Assembly (NCBI GenBank): GCA_030407315.1 | Contig: JALQPE010001895.1 | Coordinates: 1-64,000, forward strand | Source: Asparagopsis taxiformis | Lineage: Eukaryota > Rhodophyta > Florideophyceae > Bonnemaisoniales > Bonnemaisoniaceae | Reading direction: 5' to 3' | Length of the DNA: 64,000 bases | Notes under the pieces: model-generated | Database searches by the model: none | What the model saw: the letters and a program-made list of their open reading frames with translations, nothing else | What the model was told of the DNA's origin: nothing | Made by a program: the position numbers and the translations under genes | Part shown: positions 32,401-42,500 of the stretch, in pieces | Numbering within the stretch: the stretch's first letter is position 1 | Layout: every line of letters begins with the position of its first letter

Positions 32401-33497
32401 TCTCTGAATTTCCCCAGATTCGACGTATATATGTTTCCATGTATAGTTGGTACCCCATCAGATTCGAATGACTTGGAGGCTACGTTATGGCGCCAGGCAA
32501 GATCGAACAGTTCTGGAGTAGATATGTCTTCTCGGGCGTATTCACTTGGTGGAACGATTAGTACTGGTGCAGTTTGGCCAGCGGTGTTCTGTTCAATCTT
32601 GCTTCTTCGCAAAATGGCCTGAGATGCCATACGTGCTGCACTGCGGTCTACATTCACGGGGAAATACACCGTTTCCGAACGCAACCAGGCGTTGAAGAAT
32701 AGCCATGGTCTAACTTTTCGGGTGATCGTAGAATAATGAGGTAGCCCTTTCTGAACGTGCTTTTCAGTTGAACCCTTCCTTGCGAAATCGAACAAAACGC
32801 GATCTTCATTCAGATCTGCGGCAGTGCATTTCGTGGATCCGGTCAACTTCGCTACTGCATACAGAGTTGTCCATTGCGTCATATATTGGCGTGCCTTGAG
32901 CGGATTCGAGGTATCCTCGATGAAAGGGGACGAGAGGAGAAGCTTCGATTGTGTCATTTCTTGTAGAAGAAGGTCTTCATCTTCAGCACACACATCATTA
33001 AATTCTGGATGTGTATCATCTTCATCAATATGGCCAGGATAATGTTCGGAACCTCCTCTTCTATCAGTTTCGATGTCATGAGTAGGCCCCCTGGTCGCGT
33101 TCTCGCTGCATGGCACGGAAACGACTTCATCTTCAACAGTACTTAAAACTTGATGACCTTCCAAAGCAGGGGGAACGATATATTGGATACCATCGCTGTC
33201 TGCGAAGGCAATGCTACCTTCCTGCGGAAGTAGGCCTTCGGGAGACATCGAAGTAGGAACTACTTCGGAGGGGCTTTCCAGGGGTAATCGCAGACTAGGC
33301 TCGGATCCTGGTGCAGTAGCGAGTGAGTCAAGGGATGAGGCAACTCGATCGACTTGAAAGGGTCTCGAGTCATCTTGCCGAAGTGCAAAAGGATCAGATA
33401 CGGTTCTGGACGTCGAACGTCTAGATCGGTTATGGGGATGCGGAACAGTGTTGTAACGAAGGCGCAGACCGGAACGGGGCTTCCTTGGTCTTCCCAT
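29475..33497 (-). CDS. Second CMC-type (CACTA/Plavaka-like) transposase
   Basis: Intact, 1340 residues, ATG at 33497, with a basic start MGRPRKPRSG. It has the same motif order as the protein at 17580-21383: LLYCDDF (~566-572), a GGCYMIPMGLP segment, VRIIGVTGPGVSTN, GFVSDYPACSH (~652-662), GHNADCPCHLC (~668-678), KPNLHRL (~998) and ELSFEATHQQMKRG (~1023-1036). The ends also agree (RADGYPPRTA). The first ~200 residues are acidic and unlike the other copy, so the two belong to different families of one group. A KKRKLKGD stretch near 963 could be a nuclear signal. It lies beside element B, whose inverted ends contain no transposase, and could mobilise it; this is inference from position. Confidence 0.82.
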   Translation of the reverse strand: MGRPRKPRSGLRLRYNTVPHPHNRSRRSTSRTVSDPFALRQDDSRPFQVDRVASSLDSLATAPGSEPSLRLPLESPSEVVPTSMSPEGLLPQEGSIAFADSDGIQYIVPPALEGHQVLSTVEDEVVSVPCSENATRGPTHDIETDRRGGSEHYPGHIDEDDTHPEFNDVCAEDEDLLLQEMTQSKLLLSSPFIEDTSNPLKARQYMTQWTTLYAVAKLTGSTKCTAADLNEDRVLFDFARKGSTEKHVQKGLPHYSTITRKVRPWLFFNAWLRSETVYFPVNVDRSAARMASQAILRRSKIEQNTAGQTAPVLIVPPSEYAREDISTPELFDLAWRHNVASKSFESDGVPTIHGNIYTSNLGKFRERFVKGQNHSLSAEEMDGTPITAFGGGTVQVRVTTGQQANHLDPRAASCFQKKSISSNSDSFVAFTSSSWVNNSKASDQQQSVSPHSFGPGLVLRKKSFEQFARPGDHLTLLSPASGCNFTYTTGQPFIVGLIVSSPGPPSPFRKLMFFINSEGLYTNIGGSRAINNVILLSQGTNTLPCHPTSIRGVLDCGTTYYVYPFLLYCDDFNEASGKSGSAGGCYMIPMGLPLDCRRNSSAVRIIGVTGPGVSTNHILRHISRDIIQGCTTGFHDVDPEGNDCIIFLDFVGFVSDYPACSHVLDVMGHNADCPCHLCFFVRGGKHGKHSQFGYDTSLHSSSDSLFRTSERIQAVQSSQSTVSIMKYLGMRKVQSATETPMLLIEQLLDETRSKGLVPSGTPLGMDSVSIPVVPSIIDSYRSTFIGIDHLLQGLAKDALDNPFSCLPSDGSRRMAESFMVDALHVLGLTNQKRIYNFTSGETNTMGISDRFALLLVADHCFGLALSFQSGESSEGSGARSIRASEKQRELSLELVRLLSSIAAATYFLPRVDIDGIESVQSATGLSAAKRFRKLQQLSKDYAKRVDDLLVTVPPRKRSTVPSKKRKLKGDGSVVIDADQNEVEQKTTGFRARKLLDNKPNLHRLIEAFEHTVPLLNHARQVAELSFEATHQQMKRGLESSGGADRQLDAMMAALGNHWKGRLNLALNNFSNAPPTSVQRDISKRFLLRVLFGRDHCKSMEDIPASTLHDLRQDPLLEHLRKSSLPCFSSPFSYYFWSPVRSISTQQDFTCGHNSDTLHISGILCKGARLISMHPACSTPFSGTSREFFKCHEIASGCVVQACYSNLLNSKILQKTSSPSFWAVDTVFEPASGQEHVLPHLSTKDRSSGGINPLSYAIVHCVSKNNSDNSSFTVNRDSGSCFLPLTSGVRKVGLLHNCTPSLCKVDNRSGRGGITHGGPSFTEGGSFSFITRADGYPPRTA

Positions 33498-33828
33498 GAA
33501 GTGACAACTGGGAATCTGAAGGTGTTCTAAGATGGAAATGGATTCAGAGACAGTGGATGGTTTCGATTAGGACGAAATCGTTTGGTCAACCATAAGTTGA
33601 GGGCAGTCTGGTACTGAGTAGTCACTCACATAATACCGTTACAAGAGTTTTTCATATTACGTAATACGATTCCGTAATACCTGAAGCGAACAGTAAAATT
33701 TCAATGTCGAATAGGATTCCTTTAATAGTACTCTATTCGACATTCGCTGAACAGTGAGAAAGACATGTTGCGAGATGCTGAAATTTCGTAACTTTTGAGG
33801 TGCGAAAATTACTGGAAAAAAATTGAAC
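33498..33828. other. Promoter-side spacer of the second transposase
   Basis: No gene. It contains an imperfect hairpin AATGTCGAATAGGA...CTATTCGACATT (33703-33744) that could be part of a transposon end, and TTACGTAATAC motifs (33658-33690). Confidence 0.5.
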
Positions 33829-33848
33829 GTAATTTTTCGGGCTCCAAA

Positions 33849-34376
33849 AATTACTCGAGTAAAAACTGATCTAGTCTTTGTCGGGAGCTAGATCAGTTTT
33901 TACTCGAGTAATTTTTGGAGCCCAAAAAATTACCAAATTTTATCATCCACGGAAAAGGCGCTGTGGAGGTGTTCTGGTCGTTGGTAGCAGTGCCAAGGCA
34001 CACCTGAGGAGTAGTATGGGAGGTCCCAAATCTTTGTTCTAGCTCACTTCGGCCCAGCTTTCCAGAAATGGTACAACAGTAAATGATAGCCTGACGGGCA
34101 CACAAAGACGCGGAGTGAGGTGTATTGAGGTCGGTTCAGATAGGTAGATGAAGACGTAGAGAGTGGTGGAGTGGGTTTGGTGGCAAGCAGAAAGGCTGCC
34201 GTGGTGGTCAGAACGGACGATTTGGGAGATGATAAAATTTGGTAATTTTTGGAGCCCGAAAAATTACCAAATTTTATCATCCACGGAAAAGGCGCTGTGG
34301 AGGTGTTCTGGTCGTTGGTAGCAGTGCCAAGGCACACCTGAGGAGTAGTATGGGAGGTCCCAAACCTTTGTTCTAG
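33849..34376. repeat. Left-end hairpins of element B
   Basis: 33849-33913 is a near-perfect hairpin around a TCTTTGTCGGGAG loop. 34228-34281 is a second one: its arms start GATGATAAAATTTGG and its loop is a few bases. The 34237-34376 segment repeats 33920-34060 in direct orientation, so the left end is partly duplicated. Confidence 0.88.
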
Positions 34377-34666
34377 CCACTTCTACTCTGCTTTAAAAGA
34401 TGATAGAACTGTAACTGTAACTAAAAGCTAGACAAGTATCTACGAGAAGGGAGGTGTACATGGAGGAAGGGACAGGACAGGTATATTTCAATATCACGCT
34501 CTGTTTGTTCAGCTCAGGTTGGCTGGGAGAGTTGATGTATAGAATGAAAAAAGAGACGGTTTATGAAGACATATCGTAGAGTTATGGAATAGTCAACTGG
34601 TTGCAGCAAGCAACAGAATCGTTGAAATACGAGAGATCAACTAATGTCTACGGTAACTAACAGATT

Positions 34667-37024
34667 CTAGACTTCCATGTAATCCTCCCCAGAACTGCCA
34701 GCTGAAGAAGAGCTGGTATCACTCTCGACGTCGTGGGGTAACTCGTACATATCTGGCCTTGCGACCGGACGCGAGTCCTTCAACGGTGCATAGACTAGAT
34801 CGTTGACTAAGACCGATGTTTCCCGAATTGCCATGGTGTGGGCCCTAATATGATGAGGATAAACCATCTTGTATTTCTTCCCAAGCTTGGTTTTCATCAG
34901 CTCGTGATCTTTCCATCCCGGGCCGCTGTGCTCGAGGTCCCCACGACATACTATAACAGAATACGGTGGGATCCATACCAATTCTGGCTTGAGAAGGGGA
35001 AATATGGCCGCTGCAGATCGATGGGGAGCGTTAAGGAATGCATGGCTTCGCGGCCGTACAATAAGCGGAGTGCCCATTGCACCAGTAGCGATGAATGAAT
35101 AATCCGGAAATGGAATAGGAGTCCCGTTGAAGCGGTTTTCGTCTTCTAACGGAGGACCAGGGTAGACGAAGTCGAGATGTGGGACTTGGCGCTCGCAACG
35201 AGATCCAGTTAGAAGCAACCTGAGCCCTGTCTTCCCGAACTGGAGCTTCGGGCCTTTTTCAAATCCGTCCAGAGACGGAGTTGAATCCTCTAGATGCAAC
35301 TTTTCTGCTATGATAGCAAAGAAAACATCCAAGGCCGCCTTGTCTCTCGCGAGAGTGGAAGTAGAATCCTTTTCCAGATCTTCCACTACAGCCTTGCATG
35401 GGGTCATGAACCTTTGTTCATCCGGGCCACCACGCGCATCCTGGTCGGAAGAACCCGAATTCAGAATGGGCCCCCAAGCACCATCCTGCCCATCTACGAA
35501 CATGTTACAAAACGAGTCGAGGAGTTTGTGGATAGTAGAGCTGAGCTCGGATGGTTGTAGGATGCCGTCAAGGACGACATAACCAAGAGAGTCCAATCGG
35601 GCCCTGGCACGCTCGAAGTAAACCAATCTTGAAGAACTTGTATCCCCTGCCACGGACTCTATATCCTGCTGAAACTCTTCCACCTCACCCTCCGTTACAT
35701 GAAATCCCGAGCGGTGTTCCGGATGCAGCAAACTGGAAATGGAACGCACCATTGAAGCAGCCTCCTCTACAGAAGTATGACTGGTGAAAAATGATGGGGG
35801 CTCAGGTTGCTGATCCTCGTACCGATGTACTTTGAAACCTTTGGATTGCAACCTCGTAGGAGTGATTTGATCCTCGTCTTCTTTTTCTTCTCCGGAGTCT
35901 TCATTGCCGTCCATGCTTCCTCCCTCATCATTACCTTGCTTGACTTGCTTTAAAGCAATTGCTGCTTTCTTCGTCTTCTTTGTTCCAGAGGCAGACCGAG
36001 GAGTAACCGAAGGAGTAGATGGGGAATCAAGTGACGCGATGTGCTCAGCAATAGCAGCAGATCTAGCCTTTGAACGAGTAAGACGGGAAGGGAAAGAGAG
36101 AGATTGGGGGGATGATATAGCTCGCCGCTTCGCGGGTGGAGCTCCTGGAGAAGAAGGAAATTTCCTCTTCGCCCCCGTCTGTTGAGGAGCGGGTTCAGAG
36201 GGCTGCTGAGGTTTTTCCACCGAATCAGTACTGGAACTGGCCTTCGCATATGGGTTGAAGTCATCCCCTTCCCAGGCTTCCTGTTCCGTTACTCCCGCTG
36301 GCGGCTTCCAAGATGGTGGGTCACCATCTTTCCCACCATCGTAACATTTCCTGGAACAAACGAAGACCATATCACGCTCCCCTGCAGCGAGGTACTTCCT
36401 TGGGATGAGATGATGCACTCGCGCATAGTCACATAGATTGTGAACCGGATTAATTCCGCAAGCGGTGCATTTATGAACAGCGGCACTTCCAGGAAAAGCG
36501 CAGTAATCTCCCAAAGAGCATGGAAACGGGCGTGGAGTAGTACTGTCACGCGGTATGCGGCTGACTGTGATGTTAGATACAGTCTTACTTGCTCCCTTCG
36601 ACGCTGAATCCGGAGCTTTCTGAACTTCTGTGCCATCTTCCGCACCATCCGCACCAATTTCATTCCGTGAAGAGGGAGTGGAATGCGCGTCGGGTGGTTC
36701 AGAACGGTTCTCGTCCTCGGAGCCCAGTTGCTCGGGATGTGGAGAATCTGCATCCTTTTCAGGTGCATCCTCCTCAGGTGCATCCTTGGAAATCTCCATG
36801 TCGTCATCCGACCCAGCGCTGGTTTCGGGTATCACCTGTTTTGATGCGGGAGTGGACGGTAGTTCCTCGACGGTCTCGTCGATAACGACGTCATCAGAAG
36901 AGATGGGGATTGGGAGAGGTTCCATGATAACGTCTTCGAATTGGGTTAAACGACGTTCATGTCTCGAAGCACCCGTAGTCTTCGTCGCTGGTTGAGCAGC
37001 ACCAGTCGACTGCGAAGCTTGCAT
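34667..37024 (-). CDS. PHD-like zinc finger / 2-oxoglutarate Fe(II) dioxygenase
   Basis: 785 residues, ATG at 37024. Residues ~1-160 are acidic. A Cys/His cluster (C169, C175, C186, C189, H195, C198, C223, C227) has PHD-like or related zinc-binding spacing. Basic and Ser-rich linkers (KRKF...PAKRRA near 287-302) follow. The C-terminal ~300 residues match the dioxygenase half of the protein at 12984-16244: YFERARARLDSLGYVVLDGI, FGKTGLRLLL, HLD (617-619), IPPYSVIVCRGDLEHSG with H700, and HIRAH near 727. These are the expected HxD...H metal ligands. The frame overlaps the upstream ParB-like gene by 79 nt in the -1 frame and stays open further upstream, so the two may make one protein, as at 12984-16244. 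The substrate is unknown. Confidence 0.75.
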   Translation of the reverse strand: MQASQSTGAAQPATKTTGASRHERRLTQFEDVIMEPLPIPISSDDVVIDETVEELPSTPASKQVIPETSAGSDDDMEISKDAPEEDAPEKDADSPHPEQLGSEDENRSEPPDAHSTPSSRNEIGADGAEDGTEVQKAPDSASKGASKTVSNITVSRIPRDSTTPRPFPCSLGDYCAFPGSAAVHKCTACGINPVHNLCDYARVHHLIPRKYLAAGERDMVFVCSRKCYDGGKDGDPPSWKPPAGVTEQEAWEGDDFNPYAKASSSTDSVEKPQQPSEPAPQQTGAKRKFPSSPGAPPAKRRAISSPQSLSFPSRLTRSKARSAAIAEHIASLDSPSTPSVTPRSASGTKKTKKAAIALKQVKQGNDEGGSMDGNEDSGEEKEDEDQITPTRLQSKGFKVHRYEDQQPEPPSFFTSHTSVEEAASMVRSISSLLHPEHRSGFHVTEGEVEEFQQDIESVAGDTSSSRLVYFERARARLDSLGYVVLDGILQPSELSSTIHKLLDSFCNMFVDGQDGAWGPILNSGSSDQDARGGPDEQRFMTPCKAVVEDLEKDSTSTLARDKAALDVFFAIIAEKLHLEDSTPSLDGFEKGPKLQFGKTGLRLLLTGSRCERQVPHLDFVYPGPPLEDENRFNGTPIPFPDYSFIATGAMGTPLIVRPRSHAFLNAPHRSAAAIFPLLKPELVWIPPYSVIVCRGDLEHSGPGWKDHELMKTKLGKKYKMVYPHHIRAHTMAIRETSVLVNDLVYAPLKDSRPVARPDMYELPHDVESDTSSSSAGSSGEDYMEV

Positions 37025-38262
37025 AATAGCTTGAGTGACTGGTTCGCCACCTTGGCGCTTGTCTTGAACCCCTTGTTTTCTCCATTGCCGTCTTCTTCTT
37101 CATCCGGGCCGTGTGATTCGGATGAAACCTGGCGAGTGGACTGAATTCCAAAGCGGTCTCGAAGAACGGATCGAAAACTCTCCAGCCGTGCCTCCTGGTT
37201 TTCGGGTTTCCTCGGCACGGGCTCTTCCTCGTATTGAATCATACGTTTGTAGACGGATTTCCACGTTGGTATCATATCCGTTCCGTCTGATTCCAAGTCT
37301 TCGAGGTCAGCGATGTCTTCGGTCGACAGGTTACTGGCACGTGCCATCTCACGAATGACTTCGTAATATTGTTGAATGTAGGTCAAGTACGTCCGAAGGT
37401 CGAAAGACGGGACACGACCGAAGGTGGGAAGCAGTTGGACATTGCGGTAGTGAATGCACTTGACCATTAGCTCACTGGCACGATCCTCCGCCCTTGTAAA
37501 AGCAGTGTCCTTGAGAATTAAAAGACTGATTCCAACTTCGTTTTCCTTTCTTCCTGAGGAAGCCTTGTACGCAGCGTATGTGCGGGGTGAACGCCTCATG
37601 TTCAACGCCACATTCACTATAGAAGATACCGTGCTCTTCTTCAGAATACCGCTGAAGTGGCGCTGGAAGAACCAGTTCGCAACCTGTGATGCAGGCATAT
37701 CAGCGACAGTTCTTTCACCGGGTCGGGCATATTTAACATTGCAGTTATAAATGCTAATGATCGCGTGGATACGATCTCGAACTGTGGTCGGTAACACCGT
37801 GTGGACGAGTTCATTCAAACGCTGACTGAGGTACAGCATGTCCTCCATTGTCATCTTTTCTCCGTCAGGTCTTTGAGCTTCTTGTACTGGGACATTGTCA
37901 ACCACAGACGCCAAACGTTCCACCCCTTTTTCTTTGCATCGTAAAAGAGCACGGCGACGATGGAGTCCGTCCACGATGTAATAGCGGCTTCCACTGGATT
38001 GGTAGGGTAAGGAAACAACAGTGATACATCCCACCGCAGAGGTCTGGAAGCCTTCCATAACCATCTTGCGGAACAACAAGTCAACATGAGAGTCGTCAAC
38101 TTCCCGGGATGTTTCATCGGGGACGTATATGTCCAGAATAGGCAACTTGATCATCTTGAAAACGTAATTCGACAACGAAGAAGCAACGGAGCGTGACATC
38201 GCAGGAATGACTAGTTGACGTGCGCTGGAAGAAGCTTCCCCTCGGCGGGGACGTAGGCTCAT
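36946..38262 (-). CDS. ParB/Srx-like domain protein of element B
   Basis: I place the start at the ATG at 38262 (438 residues, MSLRPRRGEASS); the frame runs up to 38334 but only through non-ATG codons. Residues ~40-115 form the ParB-like domain: LDIYVPDE, LLFRKMV, then YYIVDGLHRRRALLRC carrying the DGxHR core. The following ~250 residues align loosely with the protein at 12984-16244 and are of unknown function. The last ~26 codons overlap the zinc-finger/dioxygenase gene in another frame, so the C-terminal tail read here may not be the real one. No clean GT-AG intron that joins the frames was found by eye; a frameshift, reinitiation or a less canonical intron remain open. Confidence 0.72.
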   Translation of the reverse strand: MSLRPRRGEASSSARQLVIPAMSRSVASSLSNYVFKMIKLPILDIYVPDETSREVDDSHVDLLFRKMVMEGFQTSAVGCITVVSLPYQSSGSRYYIVDGLHRRRALLRCKEKGVERLASVVDNVPVQEAQRPDGEKMTMEDMLYLSQRLNELVHTVLPTTVRDRIHAIISIYNCNVKYARPGERTVADMPASQVANWFFQRHFSGILKKSTVSSIVNVALNMRRSPRTYAAYKASSGRKENEVGISLLILKDTAFTRAEDRASELMVKCIHYRNVQLLPTFGRVPSFDLRTYLTYIQQYYEVIREMARASNLSTEDIADLEDLESDGTDMIPTWKSVYKRMIQYEEEPVPRKPENQEARLESFRSVLRDRFGIQSTRQVSSESHGPDEEEDGNGENKGFKTSAKVANQSLKLLCKLRSRLVLLNQRRRLRVLRDMNVV

Positions 38263-38814
38263 GGTTGGGATCGCAAGGAGGGTCGAATAGCTGACGATTG
38301 AAACGGTACCAGAGTAACGCGGTATGCCTTTCAAGTAGCAGGGGAGTACTAATCAGCTAGCCAGCGAGGGACAATGTATTAACAACAAATTTGTTCAACT
38401 GGAAGGACACCAAAACTGTGCGTAAAAATTCAGACCGCGCGAGCGGTTTCTATTGGCGCATGGTCCAACCTGAATCGAATAAACGGTCATAGCGCCAGTT
38501 CGAATAAAAATGTTAATTTCGGTAATTTTGCAATCTCGAAAAGTTACCGAACTACATACACCTTTCATGACTCGTATATTATCAATAAGAAAAGAAGAAA
38601 TGGAAACTGACTCTATCTCAGCAAGTATTAATACAACGGAAGTAGTCCTGAACCATTCATGACTTGTTCCAGTTAGTCAATGTTCTTCAGACATGTGCCG
38701 GATGCAGCTACACGAACCGTTTATTGAGCCTCACAACCTTTTATTTCTCCCACCTACCTTTCCGCGCAGTGCTGAAGTGTCAGTATCTTTTTGTTCTCGT
38801 TAGATATAACGGTT

Positions 38815-39006
38815 CTCAGGTGTGCCTTCGGCACTGCTACCAACGACCAGAACACCTCCACAGCGCCTTTTCCGTAGATGATAAAATTTGGTAATTTTTC
38901 GGGCTCCAAAAATTACTCGAGTAAAAACTGATCTAGCTCCCGACAAAGACTAGATCAGTTTTTAATCGAGTAATTTTTGGAGCCCAAAAAATTACCAAAT
39001 TTTATC
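38815..39006 (-). repeat. Right inverted end of element B with hairpin
   Basis: Inverted copy of 33829-34008. The hairpin at about 38909-38974 has TTACTCGAGTAA on one arm and TTAATCGAGTAA on the other (one mismatch), around a GCTCCCGACAAAGAC loop. Confidence 0.9.
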
Positions 39007-39055
39007 ATCTCCGAAATCGCCTGTTCGCGTTCGTTCGCTGCTGTCCCACCCATTG

Positions 39056-39132
39056 CCACTTGTGGGAAATTGCGCGCGCAATTTACCACAAGTGGCACGT
39101 CTCGAATTATAGCGCTATAATTCGAGACGTGC
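39056..39132. repeat. Two adjoining large palindromes
   Basis: 39056-39095 is a 40-nt palindrome with one mismatched pair (CCACTTGTGG ... GCGCGC ... CCACAAGTGG). 39095-39132 is a perfect 38-nt palindrome centred on TAGCGCTA. They share one base and follow directly after the right end of element B. Confidence 0.95.
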
Positions 39133-39562
39133 GCCCCTTCACGCTCAATTCCATCGATCCGCTCCGGTATTAATATCATGAGAACCGTTCTAGAAGGGGT
39201 GTGGGATGTCTTCCACGAAAATTGTATTTTGCATAGACAGTGAATGAGGTGTGAACTGGTGGAAGCAGTGTATTAGCCAGCTTAGAGTCCTCCGCAGTAG
39301 ACCCCGATTTCACTAATACGATACTTCCAACCGTTCAGTTCGGATTCTCATAGTTTCATGGACAACCCTTGTAATGTCAGGTGCTGACATGCATGTCCTC
39401 GCGACCTCTCCATAGCACTTTACAGATTGTTCCGAGGAATGCACAAATTACGATTTCAAATTTGCGGTCCTTTTCTTACCAGCACCTCCGCTGCCACCGA
39501 CGCATCGACCTCATTTCGGATTCTGCCTTCTTTTCCTCTTCTATTGCTATATTCAAGGCGCG
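39133..39562. other. Promoter-side spacer of the methyltransferase-SET gene
   Basis: No gene seen. It must contain the promoter for the plus-strand ORF at 39563; no clear TATA box. Confidence 0.4.
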
Positions 39563-42500
39563 ATGGTTGATACAATGAAACATGGGGCTGTTATCTCTGC
39601 AAGCGAGCGTGGCCCCACCAATCCAGGAGACTTGTATGGAGACGGAACTATCATATGGGTAGATCCAGCTCGTGTTGTTTCTATACCAGCAATTGAAGGT
39701 TTTGGTACTGCAGCTTCAGACATTTCTTCCCGAGTGTCTCTGGACTTTGATGCACTCCATCTTTACGGATCTATCACTGAAAATGGTGATGTCACCCTTG
39801 TCGGAGGCATGGACGTCTGTGAGGAGATCTGGTCGCGCCCCCGCACGAAAACTTCACGGTTTTTAGTACGCATGAGCTACGAGTCTATCTCTTCAGAGCC
39901 ACACACACTGATCTCTATTGTTTATCACATCCTCAGGAGAGAAAGACGGGTTCCCTTCACTGAATCAGTTGCCATACTTGCATACCTTCGTGACTACTGG
40001 CATGATCGGGAGAGGAATGAGGATAACGTTCCCCTTGCACATCGCACCCTCCCAGGATTTCGAGCTGCTGTCAAGGCCATGTTCCAATCAAAGCTTCCGC
40101 CTGCGGCAGTCGCTGTCATGGAAGATTGGTTTGGGAAGGCCTACCATCGTCATACCTTCAATATCGTCCAGTCCCTCCGCACTTTCTCGTCTTCGGAATG
40201 CGATGAGGGGTCTAACGACGTAGACACGAGGGTTTGGGATATGTTCCTGACCAGTTGTTCCTTACAAGACTTATCAATGTCTCTCTTCACGCCAGTGTTC
40301 GTTGTAGAAGAGCACAGAACAACCACAAAGTTACCATCCAGCCAAAGCCTCCACAGCCAAGGTTCGGAACCTCTTCCCGTTGCACAGTATTTCCACTCAG
40401 TGCACACGGCGTCTCGGTCTTCAATTGGTCGTGAATCATTCGTGCGGCAGACTCTGGCTTGCCAATTCTTTGTTGCGCATACCCAGCTACGAACTACGGA
40501 CCATGGAAACTGGGCTACTCCAAGAGTTTCTTCCGCTTTCGAGAAGATTATATTTCTCATGGCTATGCTACAAATGGAAAGAGATTTAAAAGCCACCCCG
40601 GTGAGGCCGAGAACAAGGTCCTCGTCTAATCGAACTGTATTGATCAGAAAGGAATCTCCTGCTTCCGCTCAGCGCCTCGGCTACGCTATTCATGTGGTCG
40701 TGAAGGCATGGGATACACTGGCTCGTGCACTGGATGTTTCAACGGCCGAGGAACTTCTCCAACCTTATCTTCTTTATGATCAGCGCATGTTCAAGTACCA
40801 TGTGCTAGACTCAGAGGAAAGGGGGTTCTCTCCTCTTCGAGAGCTAAAGACGTTATTGCATGGCAGAGGGGCCGTGCGAAGGTTGCAGCATGCCAAAAGT
40901 ATATCCCATCGAGCAGTTCATCGCTCCGTCCTCCAAGACGCTCAGATGCGCCTCTGCGCCTCCTCCTTCTGGGCACACATTACAGATATTACTAAGGATC
41001 GAAAACTATTTGACCAGACCGTTTCTTCTCCGAAACAAAACGCGTTTCTTTGCGCATTCGAAGCACAGGAAGATTCTATAGAAACTGATTCTGGGAGGTT
41101 CACTTCTATTCCTGGCCTTCAAAACGTCGAGAGGCAGCTCACGGCCTTCAGAAACTCTGAACTACCACAATCGACTCCTGAACCAAACGAGGAGCTTTTT
41201 GGAGAAGCTGATACATCTTTCGCTCCCGTTCCTGCGTCACCATCCATTGAACAAAACACGGATACAGGTGTCAAACGGAAGCGACTGGACAACAGTAATG
41301 AAACTGATGTTCCTGCAAAGTCAGCTCGCACTTCTGAGCCGGTGAGCGCTCATAGAAGGCCATCAGACACAAGTACTGCCGAGTCCTTAGACATCGAATC
41401 TATGCGTCTCGGAGACCCTGTTTCAATTCCAGCAAACCTACAAAACATGAAGGCTTCTTGCCTACACACACTCAATTGCAGTTTCAGAGATCTTCTTGAG
41501 ACCTATGAACGCATTGATATTCCTGCAAAACCGGAGCTTGTAGAGGGTGCCCAATTGGTTCTCACAGATCCACCGTATAATTCGAGACGAACAGCTGGGA
41601 GAGAGAATTCAGCGTATGACATTCTCCGCCAACAAGAAATCGTGGACACAGTGGCAACTATCGCAAAGGTAACACGACAGGGTGGTCATGTTCTCATCTT
41701 CACATCTGCTGCCCTTTTCTACAACTGGGTTTACGAACTCCGAAAGGTCAAGACTTCTACGAACACTCCCATGTTTTCAGTTGATTCACAGCCTATCTTC
41801 TGTATTCGGAGCCCAACGCATTTCACTTCTCCGCCATATAGATTTACGACCAGTTTAATGAATATGTCTGAGCTGGTTGTACATGCTACAAAGCTCGGAA
41901 AGGGAAGAAAAGGATGGGCGATGGTGAACTATAAAAATGCCGGTTACATCCCAACCAGATTCCGAGCATGGACAAATATTATCGACAACATTCCAAGGAT
42001 ATCGCCTTCAGAGACTGTCAAATATTTCGACCAAACGGAACAGAAGAACAAGGTATTGCGCCCGGAGCAGAAGCTCGTTGGTTTGTTGCAGGAACTAATT
42101 GGGCGATTTTCACACCAGGGAGATTTGGTTGTCGACTTGTTCGCCGGAACATTCTCCACTGCAGTCGCTTGCCTTAACATGCGCCACGGTCAGTATAGGC
42201 GGTTTGTCGGTTGTGAAAAGTACAAAGATTGCTTTGAATTATCTCTTCCGAGAGTTCATACCGCATTTCTGCGTCAAGTAGCAATTGGTAATTTTGCTCA
42301 GCTCTCCAATCCTTCGCTACAACAACTCGCCTCATCACATCTACCGGTTTCCGAGGAGGGTACGGTTTCAAAGCCTACCTCAGGTTTGCCAGTTGCTACG
42401 CGACTTCCGCCCCACCTCGTCAGTTTCCTCACTAGCATGTGGGGTATCCCAGACCAATACAAACAACTGGGCGACCTTCCAGTTCACAAATGGCCTCAAT

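Larger units (their letters stand above)
33829..39006. mobile_element. Element B: ParB-like and zinc-finger/dioxygenase cargo with inverted ends
   Basis: The ~180-190-bp left end (33829-34008) returns inverted at 38815-39006. A partial direct copy of the left end sits at 34228-34376. Each full end contains a hairpin built from TTACTCGAGTAA, an A-run and TGATCTAG, followed by GGTGTTCTGGTCGTTGG. The interior carries only the two genes at 34667-38262 and no transposase, so it is either mobilised in trans or has lost one. Target duplications were not identified. Confidence 0.65.
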
